DNA of 64,000 nucleotides, from assembly GCF_000614975.1 (NCBI RefSeq), contig NZ_BALM01000008.1, positions 82,157-146,156 of the forward strand. The letters run 5' to 3'. Shown piece by piece: positions 48,054-58,747 of this stretch. Source of the DNA: Shewanella marina JCM 15074. GTDB lineage: Bacteria; Pseudomonadota; Gammaproteobacteria; Enterobacterales; Shewanellaceae. Each line of letters starts with the position of its first letter. Positions within the stretch are counted from its first letter, which is position 1. The position numbers and the translations under genes are program-made. Under the pieces are notes generated by a model that did no database searches, had not been told where the DNA came from, and worked only from the letters and a program-made list of their open reading frames with translations.

Positions 48054-48974
48054 TTATTGCGGTTCAGTTTCTTGCTGCTGGTGGCTTAGTAGCAATGGAT
48101 TAACATTGGTTGAATGAAATCCTTGTTGCTGCATCTGCCCAGCGATAAAGAGGGTGGCTAAATCATCAGCGACCACTTCTAACTCAGGGTTGACGTTAGT
48201 GAACATCATTTTGGTGTAACTATGGCAGCAGCCACAGCTTTCCACGCTAAGTTCGGCATTTTTCTCTTTTTCTGACCACAAATGAATATCAGTATTGTCT
48301 TCACAGTTAGTACATTCGGCGCGCACACGGTGCCACTGGCTTTCACATAAGCTGCAGTGTAAGTAGCGTAACCCCTCACGTGGCTTTGACTTTATTACAC
48401 TGGCCACTGGGTGACTACCACAGATTGGGCACAGTGACTGCTGATTGTGCTCAACAGTCACCGCTGTTGGCTCAATAGTGGCTGCCACATGTGACCAGTA
48501 AACACTTAATGCTGCCCAGATAAACAGACTATATTGAGCAGGCACTGCATCGATGCGAGTAGACAGCAAATCCTCAGCATATTGTTGCAGTGTTGCCTCT
48601 GGTAAGCCGCTTAAATCTCGTAGCACCGCCTGAATTGGGCTTGGCACTACGGGCAATAGTTCTGCGACGAGTTCCAGCAATATCGACTGCCAATAATTAC
48701 CCCACTCAAAATTGCCATGAGCTAGCGGCATCGTTGCGTTTAGATCAAGTTGTGGTAATTGGCCAAACTGTCCAAGCTCTGCTTGTTTTGCTTGGGCTTT
48801 AACCACTAGATTCAGCAGATTAAAATAATCCGTTAAACCTGAGTCTGCAGCTAAACTTGCTAAACGCGCTGCTCGCATTTGGTAAGTTATGGTAGGAGTC
48901 GCCACGATTAACGGCTTAATTGCCAAATCGTCTTGGTTAGTAATATCTTTAGCGTCGATAATTGCTGATGTCAT
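48054..48974 (-). CDS. fdhE: Formate dehydrogenase accessory protein FdhE
   Basis: 306 residues, the E. coli FdhE length. It is a rubredoxin-like protein needed for formation of active membrane-bound formate dehydrogenase. Zinc/iron-binding cysteine pairs are visible in LCPICGSHPVASV near residue 186, LHCSLCESQWHRVRAECTNCEDN near 215 and ESCGCCHSYTKM near 243. It follows fdnI by 5 bases. Confidence 0.93.
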   Translation of the reverse strand: MTSAIIDAKDITNQDDLAIKPLIVATPTITYQMRAARLASLAADSGLTDYFNLLNLVVKAQAKQAELGQFGQLPQLDLNATMPLAHGNFEWGNYWQSILLELVAELLPVVPSPIQAVLRDLSGLPEATLQQYAEDLLSTRIDAVPAQYSLFIWAALSVYWSHVAATIEPTAVTVEHNQQSLCPICGSHPVASVIKSKPREGLRYLHCSLCESQWHRVRAECTNCEDNTDIHLWSEKEKNAELSVESCGCCHSYTKMMFTNVNPELEVVADDLATLFIAGQMQQQGFHSTNVNPLLLSHQQQETEPQ

Positions 48975-48979
48975 AAGTA

Positions 48980-49609
48980 CTATTTTTCCGAATGTGATTC
49001 GTCGTTAAGCATATTTGGGTGGTGCTTCTTGCACCATGCTTTCGACACATAACCGTAAAGCATGCCTGCTACAGAACCTTCAACCCAAGTTGCCATCCAG
49101 AAGTGAACGATAACGAAGATCAACATGATTACTGCACAAACAGCATGAAGCAGAATTGCCCACTGCACGCTAACGGTACTAAAGAAAGGTGTGAAGTATG
49201 GTTGCCACATCATGATGCCTGTAATCGTTAGTACGATTGAGGTGATCACGAAAGTGCGGAACAATACTTTTTGACCCGGATTGTAGTGGCCAATTGGCGG
49301 GATCTTGTCTTCGTTTTCTAGCATCACGTCTTTGATCGCTAGCATCCAAGTTAGATCGCCTTTTTCCCACTTGTTATGGTGGTAATAGCGCGCCAACATC
49401 ACCATTAAAGGTAGACACATCAATAAACCAGCAATCGGATGTAAAGCGCGAGCTAACTCCGGTGTACCAGCAATCAGGCCTAGCCATTGAAATGATGGAT
49501 AGAAAAACGAAAATCCCGTTAAGAATGTGAAGATACCTGTTGCCACAACAAACCAGTGACAAACGCGGTCAAACATTTTATGACGCAGGATGAGTTCAGG
49601 CTTATGCAT
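48980..49609 (-). CDS. fdnI: Formate dehydrogenase cytochrome b556 subunit FdnI
   Basis: 209 residues with four membrane helices. Heme-ligand histidines are found in MFDRVCHWFVVATGIF near residue 18, ARALHPIAGLL near 58 and ILLHAVCAVIMLIFVIVHFWMATW near 155. It conducts electrons from FdnH across the membrane to menaquinone. It lies 5 bases after fdnH and 5 bases before fdhE. Confidence 0.93.
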   Translation of the reverse strand: MHKPELILRHKMFDRVCHWFVVATGIFTFLTGFSFFYPSFQWLGLIAGTPELARALHPIAGLLMCLPLMVMLARYYHHNKWEKGDLTWMLAIKDVMLENEDKIPPIGHYNPGQKVLFRTFVITSIVLTITGIMMWQPYFTPFFSTVSVQWAILLHAVCAVIMLIFVIVHFWMATWVEGSVAGMLYGYVSKAWCKKHHPNMLNDESHSEK

Positions 49610-49614
49610 GAGCG

Positions 49615-50529
49615 TTACTCCTTATCTGTCTTTTCTGGGTGGCTGTGGTGCTGTTGGGCATAAGCAATCGGATCGTCTTCTTCAACGATATTGCGACCAA
49701 CAGTGATACGGTGTACACAGGCAACGGCTACCGCGCCAAGAATACCGGCAGTACCTAATGGCTTAACAACATCTTGCCATAGGGTAGTAGGTAAACTTGT
49801 CTTAGGATCAGCCGGCAGGCCGTAGCTTTCAGGCTTGTTGATGTCGTGTAGCACCATCACCATACCTGTGCCGCTCACACCTTTAGGGTTGTAAAGACCC
49901 GCATTGGCATAACCGCGCTCTTTTAGTTGCGCTACACGCTTTTCAGCGATGAACAACATATCTTCACGGGTACCAAACTTAAGTGCGCCAGTTGTACATG
50001 TTTTCACACATGCAGGTTCTTGACCTGCTTGTACTCGGTCAGCACACATGGTGCACTTGTATACCTTGCTGTCTTTCGGATTTAATGAAATCGTACCGAA
50101 CGGACAAGCAGATACACAGTAACCACAACCCACACATTTATCGTGGTTCAGCTCAACGGTACCATTGCTCTTTTGAACAATTGCGCCCTTGGTTGAACAG
50201 GCTGTTAAACATGCTGGGTCTTCACAATGCATACATGCACTGTGAGTGAACTGCCAGCGTAGCTTTTTGTTGTCATCAACAAATTCGTTGAACTTGATGA
50301 TGGTCCAGCTATCAGCTGACACAGCCATTGGGTTTTGGTAGCTACCTTGGAAAGTACCTACTTCAGCACGCAAATCGTTCCACTCTGAACACGCAACCTG
50401 ACACGCCTTACAACCATTACACTTAGTTGCATCAAACAACTTAGCTATCTTTGGAATCGTACGGCGAATACGAGATTGAGGGTTTAGATCAGATAAGCCT
50501 GAACTAGCAGCGATATCTTTATCAGACAT
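49615..50529 (-). CDS. fdnH: Formate dehydrogenase iron-sulfur subunit FdnH
   Basis: 304 residues. Four Cys clusters: CNGCKACQVACSEWN near residue 38, CMHCEDPACLTACST near 98, CVGCGYCVSACP near 131, and CTMCADRVQAGQEPACVKTC near 153. A single membrane helix near residues 252-272 anchors it (GTAGILGAVAVACVHRI). It carries electrons from FdnG to FdnI. It starts 2 bases after the fdnG stop. Confidence 0.94.
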   Translation of the reverse strand: MSDKDIAASSGLSDLNPQSRIRRTIPKIAKLFDATKCNGCKACQVACSEWNDLRAEVGTFQGSYQNPMAVSADSWTIIKFNEFVDDNKKLRWQFTHSACMHCEDPACLTACSTKGAIVQKSNGTVELNHDKCVGCGYCVSACPFGTISLNPKDSKVYKCTMCADRVQAGQEPACVKTCTTGALKFGTREDMLFIAEKRVAQLKERGYANAGLYNPKGVSGTGMVMVLHDINKPESYGLPADPKTSLPTTLWQDVVKPLGTAGILGAVAVACVHRITVGRNIVEEDDPIAYAQQHHSHPEKTDKE

Positions 50530-50531
50530 GA

Positions 50532-53500
50532 TTACATTCCCTCAGCCTTTTCGATGTTAACTAAGAATGCTTTGTACTCAGGTACTTGAGTATTTGCATC
50601 ACCCACTTCCGTGGTCAGTACGTTACAGGTATAGCTCTTACGCGTTAAAGCGTTATGGCTGCCGTGACGTGGTAAACCGACGGTGTGAACCCATTGACCA
50701 TTAACTTTTAGTGGTTGTAGACGTTTAGTCACTAACGCTTTGATTAAGATACTGCCGCGCTTAGAGCTAATGCGTACCCAATCACCATTGTTAATGCCTT
50801 TGTCTGCTGACAATACTTCATCAAGCTCAACGAAAGTTTCCGGCATAGAGATAGCGGCTAGACGGCAATGTGTTGACCAATAGTTAAAGTGTTCAGTCAC
50901 AGAGTAAGTGGTACATACATAAGGGAATTCCTGATGTGTACCTAACGTCTCTTCAATACCAGGTAAAATACGTACCGCAGGGTTACGCACCACTTTAGGA
51001 TGTAGTGGGTTAGTACCAATTGGCGATTCTACTGGCTCGTAATGCTCAGGGAATGGTCCCTCTGCTAGCATCTTTAATGCGAAGAAACGACCCATACCTT
51101 CAGGCTGCATAATAAATGGATGTGCAGATTCTTGAGGGTTTAGCTTCATGTTGAAGTCACCCACGTCGATACCTTGCCATTTGCCATTCTTCCACTCAAC
51201 GATAGTACGCTTTGGATCCCAAGGCTTACCGTTCACATCACAAGATGCACGGTTGTACAGTACGCGGCGGTTTGCTGGCCATGCGAATGCCCAACCTGGA
51301 GTGATACCTTTACCTGATGGGTCAGTGTTATCACGGCGTGCCATTTGGTTACCGGCTTCAGTCCATGAACCTGAGTAGATCCAGCAACCACAAGCAGTAG
51401 TACCGTCATCTTTAAGCTGAGTAAAGCTGTCTAGCTGACGACCCGTTGTTAAGTCGATACCGTTAAGCTCTTTTGCAACATCATGACAATGTGGATGCTT
51501 AGGATTGCTGTAGTTCCAGTTAATCGCTTCGATTGGCTCTGGTAACTTACCGCCTTCTTTGGCGTAAAGATCTTTAATGGTGTGCATTAAACCGGTTAGG
51601 ATTTCAGCATCTGGTAAAGACTCACCCGGTGGGTTAGCGCCTTTCCAGTGCCACTGCATCCAGCGACCTGAGTTAACGATACAGCCTTCTTCTTCAGCAA
51701 ATAGGGTCGTTGGTAGACGGAACACTTCAGTCTGAATATCAGCTGGGTTCACATCGTTAAAGTCACCTGCGTTTTGCCAGAAAGTTGCGGTTTCTGTCGC
51801 TAATGGATCCATCACCACAAGGTACTTAAGGTTTGTTAATGCTTTTAGTACTTTATTGCGGTTAGGCTGCGAGTTAATCGCATTTACACCCTGTACGAAA
51901 TAACCGTTAACCTTACCGTGGTACATCATGTCGATATGACGTGCGTAGTCATACTGCAGATCCCACTTAGGTAACCAGTCATAACCCCAGTTGTTAGACG
52001 CCGTTGCGTAATCACCCCAGAAGCTCTTCATTTGCGACACGAAGAATTTCGGGTAATTTTGCCAATAGTTAGTTTGGCCCGGGCGTAATGGTGTTGGTGT
52101 GTAGTTAGTTAAATAGGTTTGTAGATCAACATCTTGATCATTTGGTAACTTTAAGTAACCAGGTAAGTTCTGACATAAAAGACCCATGTCAGTTGCACCC
52201 TGTACGTTAGAGTGACCACGCAGTGCGTTAACACCACCACCAAGCACACCGATATTACCTAGCAGTAACTGAACCATTGCCATAGTACGGATGTTTTGTG
52301 CACCCTTAGAATGGTGAGTCCAGCCTAGTGCATACATAAATGTCGCCACTTTATCGTGGGTATGCGTGCTAGCAATCATCTTACAAACTTGTTCGTAATC
52401 ATCTACTGGCGTACCAGTGATGTTAGATACGGTTTCAAAGTCGTAACGCTCTACGTGGTGCTTTAATAAGTTCCACACACAGCGAGGGTGTTCATAGCTT
52501 GGATCAACTTTGGCATAACCTTGTTCATCTAGCTCGTAATACCATGACTCTTTGTCATAACTGCCCGATTTTTCATCGTAACCGCTGAATAGACCATCGT
52601 TAAATTCGAAGTCTTCACGGACGATAAAGCTCGCGTTAGTGTATGCCTTAACATAGTCATAGTTGACTTGTTTGGTTTCGATCATGTAGCGAATAACACC
52701 TAATAGGAAGGCGATATCGGTACCAGAACGTAAAGGCGCATAGTGATCAGCAAGTGCTGCACTACGAGTGAAACGAGGGTCAACAACCACTAACTTAGCG
52801 TTGTTGTTTTGCATAGCTTCTGATACCCAGCCGAATCCGACAGGGTGAGCTTCTGCTGCGTTACCGCCCATAATCACAACTAAATTCGCGTTCTTAATAT
52901 CGATCCAGTGGTTGGTCATAGCACCGCGGCCAAATGTTGGAGCAAGACTTGCTACCGTTGGCGAGTGTCAATTACGTGCAATGGTGTCGATGGCAACTAG
53001 GCCAAGCGAACGTGCGAACTTATGAGTAATGAAGCCGCCTTCATTTGGTTGTGCAGATGAAGTCATCATACCTGCAGTTAACCAGCGGTTTACTGTGGTG
53101 CCATCTTCATTTTTTTCAATTAGGTTGGCATCACGGTCATCTTTCATATGACGTGCAATACGTGCATATGCTTCATTCCAGCTAATACGTTTCCATTCAT
53201 TAGTGCCTGGTTCACGTACTTCTGGATATTTATTACGGTTAGGGCTGTTAACATAGTCAACTAGGCCTGCACCTTTCGGACAAAGAGCGCCGCGGTTTAC
53301 TGGGTTATCAGCATCTCCCTCGATGTGGAAAATGTGATTCTCAGCGTTTTTACCGTTGCTGTTGTGACTGTACATTAACAGACCACAGCCCACTGAGCAG
53401 TAACAACAATTGTTACGGGTTTCTTTAGCTTTTAATAACTTGTATTCACGGGGAGCTGCCATAGCGTCACCGGGCATAAGCCCCAGTGCGGCAATGGCGG

Positions 53501-53564
53501 AGGTTGTTGCCCCACATGCACACAGTTTAAAAAACTGGCGTCTATCCATTTGAGTTTGCCTCAT
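50532..53564 (-). CDS. fdnG: Formate dehydrogenase catalytic subunit FdnG, selenocysteine at internal UGA
   Basis: 1010 residues counting the UGA as Sec. The twin-arginine signal MDRRQFFKLC begins at residue 6 and the signal ends near AMAAP. CCYCSVGCGLLMY...GALCPKG binds [4Fe-4S]. TIARN-Sec199-HSPTVASLAPTFGRGAMTNHW is the family's Sec site; the codon is TGA at 52968-52970 (minus strand), followed by the SECIS at 52939-52956. E. coli FdnG has Sec at 196. The rest matches the Mo-bisMGD alpha subunit. Read as two proteins, the gene would look broken; it is not. FdnH and FdnI follow. Confidence 0.95.
52939..52956 (-). promoter_or_regulatory. Bacterial SECIS element in fdnG
   Basis: GGUAGCAAGUCUUGCUCC folds with a bulged U, a 5 bp upper stem AGCAA/UUGCU and a GUC loop. 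It starts 11 bases after the UGA, the spacing used by SelB in E. coli fdhF and fdnG. Confidence 0.9.
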
Positions 53565-54047
53565 TATTATTTGTTAAGCACGATGCTTGTGCGTTCACAC
53601 TGCGAGTTATCGAATTCACCAATTCAATAACCTAATTTAACTAGCGGGCAAAGTATCTTTAAAGTCAGCAATAATGACAATTAATCTGAGATGATCGTGA
53701 TCACAAACAAAATGCAATAAAATAAACGTCTGGTTACTTGGTTATTTACAAGTTTAATGTTTTGGTTATTGCTTTTATATTGGTTTAAAGTGTTGTTTTT
53801 AATCTGAATATTAGAGCTGGACATAATGTCTTGATGGGTTTCTGTTTGTGTCCCAAAAAATCCATTTATTAGTAAATGTTAACCTAATGAATGAAAATAG
53901 AGAAAATTGTCGTGTTATCAGCTTTTTTTTATAAATAAAATAAAGATAAACAATGCGTTATATAGTTAACTATATTCGGCAAAGGTTATTTTTTAGGTGT
54001 TTTTTTAGATATGAATAATTAAAAAGTTGCTGATGAGACAAAATGTC
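53565..54047. other. Intergenic region between fdnG and the kinase gene
   Basis: About 480 AT-rich bases with no convincing gene. It holds the FNR-type site at 53692 and presumably the fdn promoter. Confidence 0.5.
53692..53703 (-). promoter_or_regulatory. FNR/CRP-type site upstream of fdnG
   Basis: TGATCGTGATCA is a perfect TGAT-N4-ATCA core of the FNR type; adjacent bases extend it to a CRP-like ATCACA. It is about 130 bases upstream of the fdnG start. Anaerobic induction of formate respiration is consistent with it. Confidence 0.55.
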
Positions 54048-55846
54048 TTAAATTGCCTTGGGATTGCGAGGATAAAACTTGCTGGGTAATTGTTCAATCG
54101 GATTAAACTGGCGGGTATTCTTATAGGGCAGTTTCATAAAACCGCTGATCCCTGATCCTGAAATTTCAGGAGTACAGCTTAAAATTAGATCTAAATTCGC
54201 TCTAAACTCAGCCTGTTTTCTTGGATTTAATAGCTTTAAATAGTGGTGTATTTTGAGGTGATTGGCCTGTTTTTCAAAAATAATACAGCCGGTATGGTGG
54301 ATTTGGTTCAGTTTGGCCAGTGCTTTCATGATTGATTTAGGCAGTTCTAAGCTCTCATCGGGATCGCGGCCATCTTCAAAATAAGAGTGTAATCTCGATT
54401 TATTTTCTAATATGGGGCCCACTCCCACATCAAATACCAGTTGTTGCTGATTTTCTTGTTGTAATTGTTGCTGTGCATTATGGCTAAAATGAAGGGTGTT
54501 TTTTGCATTAAAGAAACAAGCCTTAAAGACACCTTTAAGTTTGATCCCTTGCGCTAAGGTCACCATATTATTGACGGCAACCGTCAACGACTGTTTTAAG
54601 CGGTTATCATATAAAGCTAAGTTTGAATCGATATAAATACCACTTTCACGCCAGTGGATAGCCAGTCCGCCAACAATCGGGTATTGGCCTAGACGACTCA
54701 CCGCTGCAATAAAGCCTTTTTCTGTATCAGCCATACCCACCATAAAATTACGATAGTACTTATCCAATTGCACATCATCTATTTGGTGGATCGGCGTGCT
54801 ATTGGCGTGTTGGCGCATAAAAGATTTACGCGAACTATAGCAAACCGTTTCTATCTCTTTATTTAGGTGTGATGACCAGATGGGAATTTTGGGATGAATT
54901 GTCACTTTCGTTAATGGTGGCAGATGCAGTCTATGGTTATGACGCATGCTTTTTATAAAGTAGTCACCGCCATGACGTCTAACGAGTGGATTATTACTGA
55001 GCATTGCCGTTAATGTATTGGCTAATTCTTGGGGTAAGCCAATGCTATTGGGGCTAATGACTTGACTGCCAAAGCGGCTCGCTTGGCCAGAAGCAATACT
55101 ATATAAAGTAGCAGCGACACCTTGTTCATCAAATCTAGGCTAGATAAGGCGCCAGCAAGTTGTTCTTCACCAATAAAATAGACATCGCCCATACGAGCAT
55201 TACTGCATTCGATATTGTCGGTCATCACTTGCAAACCTGTCCCTCCGCATGGCTGTAACTGGCTGTCAAGTTGCGCGGGTACCGCGGAGCCCCAATCGAT
55301 TAAGGCTAATTTGCCGGATGCTTGATCATAAACCAGATTAGAGGGTTTGATATCGCCATGCACGATAATGGGAGGCTGGCGTAGATAATCTAATAAATCA
55401 GCCAATTGAATAGCGATATGCATTACTTCATGAGGCGGTAATGGTCCTTGGCGAATACATAACTGCTCTAAATCTTCACCTTTGGCTTGTGCCATCACCA
55501 AAATGCCCTGTTTGCCCACTTGAGCGTATTGGACCAAAGGCGGAATATTGTTATGGCAAACTTGCGATAGCATATAAGCTTCTTCTTCTAAGCGCTGCTG
55601 AATATGAGGTGGCAAGGTGAGCCGAGAAAACTTAAACACATGATGTTGGTTGAGTTGATTGATGCCGGCAAATACAAAACCATAAGCGCCTTTACCGATA
55701 AACCTGACTTTGCGATAGCCAAGCTTTGCTAATTCTTGCTTACACAAACGAAACCATGCTTTATGCTTACGGGCGTCATTAGCACTGAGTAAGTAAATAG
55801 ACTGCTCTTGAGAGATGTAAAATTGCTGTAATGCGGGGGCGGGCAT
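54048..55846 (-). pseudogene. Serine/threonine protein kinase-like protein with long C-terminal region, frameshifted near 55141
   Basis: The kinase half runs from ATG 55846 (AAGGAGAG upstream). The glycine loop is IGKGAYGFVFAGI near residues 50-62, the likely ATP lysine is Lys72 (VFKFSR), the catalytic loop HGDIKPSN is at 163-170, and DWG at 184-186 stands where DFG is usual. After ALSS the frame shifts: adding one base near 55141 continues with PRFDEQGVAATLYSIASGQ and merges with a 318-residue frame ending at 54048. The restored protein is about 600 residues. The last 300 residues match no family I know. It sits next to the fdn operon and diverges from a Cys-rich gene. Confidence 0.75.
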
Positions 55847-56043
55847 AATCTCTCCTTGGTTATACACTATCTATTCCATTGATTGTTGCGCTAACGGTTC
55901 ACATTCTTGTTAGAGATGGTATTTATTTCGCCAGAACAATTGATATAAGTCAATCTTGTTGCTGCGTACTATAGGTAATCTTGAGGCGAGTAACTAATAA
56001 TATAAATTGTTGATTTAGAAAAATCTAAATGATAGGAGGCACT

Positions 56044-56394
56044 ATGGGTCATCCAGATAAAGCATTATTGATTGAGCTGATGGATTTTCCTCGGCAGAAA
56101 ATCCTGCAAGGGATGGAATTGGCTTATTGCCCACACGCCGGTTTTTTCAACCCCGTTGACGAACAATGTATCTATTGTCATCAAGGGATGGAATGTGTGT
56201 GGATGAACCACAACGATAAGTTAGTGGCGCTGGAACAAAAAGATTATCAAGCGTTAAAGCAGCAGTTATTGATTGCGCTAGATTATATTGATTCGAGCTT
56301 AACACCACATCATTTGTCACGCCGAAACTGTGAATGTGATAACTGTGTTTGGATGCGCAAGGTGAGTAAAGTTTTAGCATTAGAAACAGTTTAA
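56044..56394 (+). CDS. Cysteine-rich protein of unknown function (116 aa)
   Basis: 116 residues from ATG 56044, five bases after AGGAGG. Cysteine pattern: AYCPHAGF near residue 28, CIYCHQGMECVW near 43, and NCECDNCVWMRK near 95, suggesting one or two metal sites. There is no signal or membrane segment. It diverges from the kinase gene and lies 52 bases before the methyltransferase. The family is not recognised. Confidence 0.6.
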   Translation: MGHPDKALLIELMDFPRQKILQGMELAYCPHAGFFNPVDEQCIYCHQGMECVWMNHNDKLVALEQKDYQALKQQLLIALDYIDSSLTPHHLSRRNCECDNCVWMRKVSKVLALETV

Positions 56395-56446
56395 ACTTGC
56401 ACTCCAGCCTCGCACTATTTAGAGTCATTGCATCTATGATTTATAT

Positions 56447-57121
56447 ATGGCGGATGGCACTGTGCAACCGAGTTTTTGGCATGATAAATGGCAACAGCAA
56501 CAAATAGGCTTTCATCAACAGAGCATTAATCCCTATTTGATTAAATTTTTGCCGCAGCTTTCACTGAGCGCGAACGCGCAAATCTTTGTTCCTCTATGCG
56601 GCAAATCGCTAGATATGCATTATCTTACCGAGCAAGGTTATCAAGTGCTCGGTTGTGAGCTTGATGCATCGGCTATTGCTCAATATCTACAAGAGCAGCA
56701 ACAGCAATACACGCATAGCAGCGATACTGATTTTAATTACTTCGATGCTCCACAATTACACCTTGTTCAAGGTGATTTCTTTAAGTTACAGCCTCAGCAA
56801 TTAAGTCGCATTAATGGTTTTTATGACCGCGCGGCACTCATTGCTTGGCCAGATGAGATGCGCAGCCAATATGCTCAAAAATTAGCGCAGCTTATTCCTG
56901 CGGGGATCAGTGGTTTATTAGTGACCTTAGATTATCCGCAAGCTGAATTATCAGGCCCGCCGTTTGCCGTATCTGATGCTTGGTTGCAACAGCATATGGC
57001 CACAGATTTTGAGATTGAGTTACTGCAATCATTAGATGTGTTAGCCGAGAATCCAAGATTTGTGAAAAAACAGGTCAGTTGGCTCAATGAATCAGTGTAT
57101 TTGTTGCGACGTAAAGCCTAA
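56447..57121 (+). CDS. tpm: Thiopurine S-methyltransferase Tpm
   Basis: 224 residues. FWHDKWQQQQIGFHQQSINPYL at the N-terminus and IFVPLCGKSLDMHYLTEQGYQVLGCELDASAI (SAM binding) are the family signature; DRAALIAWPDEMRSQYA follows. It methylates thiopurines and, in bacteria, also tellurite and selenite. That is notable beside the selenium genes, though the link is only positional. Start is the first Met; a GTG at 56462 would give the more usual N-terminus. Confidence 0.9.
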   Translation: MADGTVQPSFWHDKWQQQQIGFHQQSINPYLIKFLPQLSLSANAQIFVPLCGKSLDMHYLTEQGYQVLGCELDASAIAQYLQEQQQQYTHSSDTDFNYFDAPQLHLVQGDFFKLQPQQLSRINGFYDRAALIAWPDEMRSQYAQKLAQLIPAGISGLLVTLDYPQAELSGPPFAVSDAWLQQHMATDFEIELLQSLDVLAENPRFVKKQVSWLNESVYLLRRKA

Positions 57122-57145
57122 TCAGTAAGATAGAAAAAAGGCAAC

Positions 57146-57171
57146 AAAAAAGGCGACCATGGTCGCCTTTT
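57146..57171. terminator. Terminator between tpm and the porin gene
   Basis: AAAAAGGCGACC-ATGGTCGCCTTTT between convergent genes. Confidence 0.85.
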
Positions 57172-57192
57172 AGCTATCTGAATAACTTCAGA

Positions 57193-58266
57193 TTAGAAGT
57201 CGTAACGTACACCTACAGATAATACGCTGTCTTGCTTAAGATCCATTTTAAGACCTGCATTCTTATAGTCACCTTCGTAATGAGCATATTGGCCATATAC
57301 TAGAGTAGACTTAGATAGACGGTAATCAGCACCAGCAGTGATGTTGTTGATCTTCACGTCAGATACAGCTTTTGTATCTAAAGAAGTAGCAGACATACCA
57401 GTTAAGTTCTTGAAGTAAGAACCTAAACCAGACTCGTCATAACCGTATTGAAGTTTTAGGTTAACGCCATTTAGGTTGTACTTAGCGCTTACAAAGTAAG
57501 TATCACCTTCAAGAGTGTTAACTACAGACTCAGAGTTCTGTGCTAATGCACCTAGTGTTAATTGGCCTAGTTTAACTTGAGCCACACCGCGGTATGCATC
57601 AATGTTGTTGATTGCTTTGTTATAAGACGCAGCTACATAGTAGTTGTGTGCTTTTAACTTGCTGTCACCTAATGTTGCACTCACTGCATATTGGTTATGC
57701 TTAGCTGAGTTATCTGCACCAGCTTGGTTGTCTTTCATTAGGTAAGTAGCGTTAACTGTCACTAGATCAGCGATCTTAGGAGAGTAGTACCAAACACCAT
57801 CAGCAACACGGCCTTGGCCAGCTACTAAACGGTCGATATCCGCGTTGGTGTTACCGAACGCGTCAACAGAACCTTCTACTTGCTTGAATACTGGGTCATT
57901 ACGACCAACTAATACAGTACCAGCATTGGTTTTTAAACCTAAGAAAGTGTTACGGCTGTTGAAAGGTGATTTACCTTTGTCAGCGCCCATGTTGTCAACA
58001 CCGAATTCCATTTGGTAAACGATATCATAACCTTCAGCGATGTTTTGAGTACCTTTCACACCAATGTGTGAAAAGTTGTTTTCAAAATAAGTACCAGCAT
58101 GGCCAATTTCTTTACCGCTAGTGCTACCTTGAAGAGTAGAGCTTGCTTCAGTAGTAGTAGCAGCTACGTCGATACGACCGTAAACTTGAGGACCGTCAGC
58201 TAAAGCAGCGAATGAGGCTACAGACAGTGCAGATGCAATAGCTGCAGAAATAAAGGTCTTCTTCAT
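57193..58266 (-). CDS. Gram-negative porin
   Basis: 357 residues from ATG 58266 (GGGAG upstream); the longer frame to 58341 has no supporting ribosome site. Signal peptide MKKTFISAAIASALSVASFA ends near ALADGP. The mature protein starts PQVYGRIDVAATT and ends VGVRYDF with the C-terminal Phe of trimeric porins. EFGVDNMG-K and NTFLGLKTNAGTVLVGRNDPVFK are typical of general-diffusion porins. It has a CRP-like site upstream. It likely serves as a major outer-membrane channel. Confidence 0.88.
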   Translation of the reverse strand: MKKTFISAAIASALSVASFAALADGPQVYGRIDVAATTTEASSTLQGSTSGKEIGHAGTYFENNFSHIGVKGTQNIAEGYDIVYQMEFGVDNMGADKGKSPFNSRNTFLGLKTNAGTVLVGRNDPVFKQVEGSVDAFGNTNADIDRLVAGQGRVADGVWYYSPKIADLVTVNATYLMKDNQAGADNSAKHNQYAVSATLGDSKLKAHNYYVAASYNKAINNIDAYRGVAQVKLGQLTLGALAQNSESVVNTLEGDTYFVSAKYNLNGVNLKLQYGYDESGLGSYFKNLTGMSATSLDTKAVSDVKINNITAGADYRLSKSTLVYGQYAHYEGDYKNAGLKMDLKQDSVLSVGVRYDF

Positions 58267-58747
58267 GTATTTGCTCCCAAGAACCTGAGTTCTATATTCC
58301 ATTTTTGAATGGTTATTAAGTGAGGGTCTTATCGTTAACATTTACTTTAATGATAAAACGGATGGGATTTTTTCAGGTTTACGTTATATAAACAGTGATT
58401 TGGATCACGCTTTAGTGCTGATTCATGCAATCTAGCTCGCAAAATGTGAAAAAAACATACAAATTGACCAATAATTCAACAAAAGTATAAATTTCAATTC
58501 TTGAAAAATTGTGAGAATTAAGCCATTTTTAGCGTAAATATGTGCTATTACAGTATTTGTTAGCGTTAAAAGCTGTTGATTTTATGTTGCTTGGTTGTAG
58601 CTACCATTAAGTTTGGTGCTTAAAAAAGTTTGGATTGCGGTTTTAGCTAGGACTTAATGACAAAACCAGTCGCTTTTAAGTGGACAAAACAAGCATTTTT
58701 GATGGCTTTACGATAAAATTTGCCACAATTACTAAATTGAGGTGCTT
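58267..58747. other. Divergent intergenic region of porin and tcdA
   Basis: About 480 bases with no convincing gene. It holds the CRP-like site at 58394 and the promoters of both divergent genes. Confidence 0.5.
58394..58409 (-). promoter_or_regulatory. CRP-like site upstream of the porin gene
   Basis: AGTGATTTGGATCACG fits the CRP form GTGA-N6-TCAC exactly; it also contains TGAT-N4-ATCA. It lies about 130 bases before the porin start, so CRP or FNR/EtrA-type control is plausible. Confidence 0.55.

Noticed and set aside
52968..52970. TGA in the middle of fdnG as a disabling stop
   Set aside because: The flanking residues, position (Sec199) and SECIS hairpin identify it as a selenocysteine codon.
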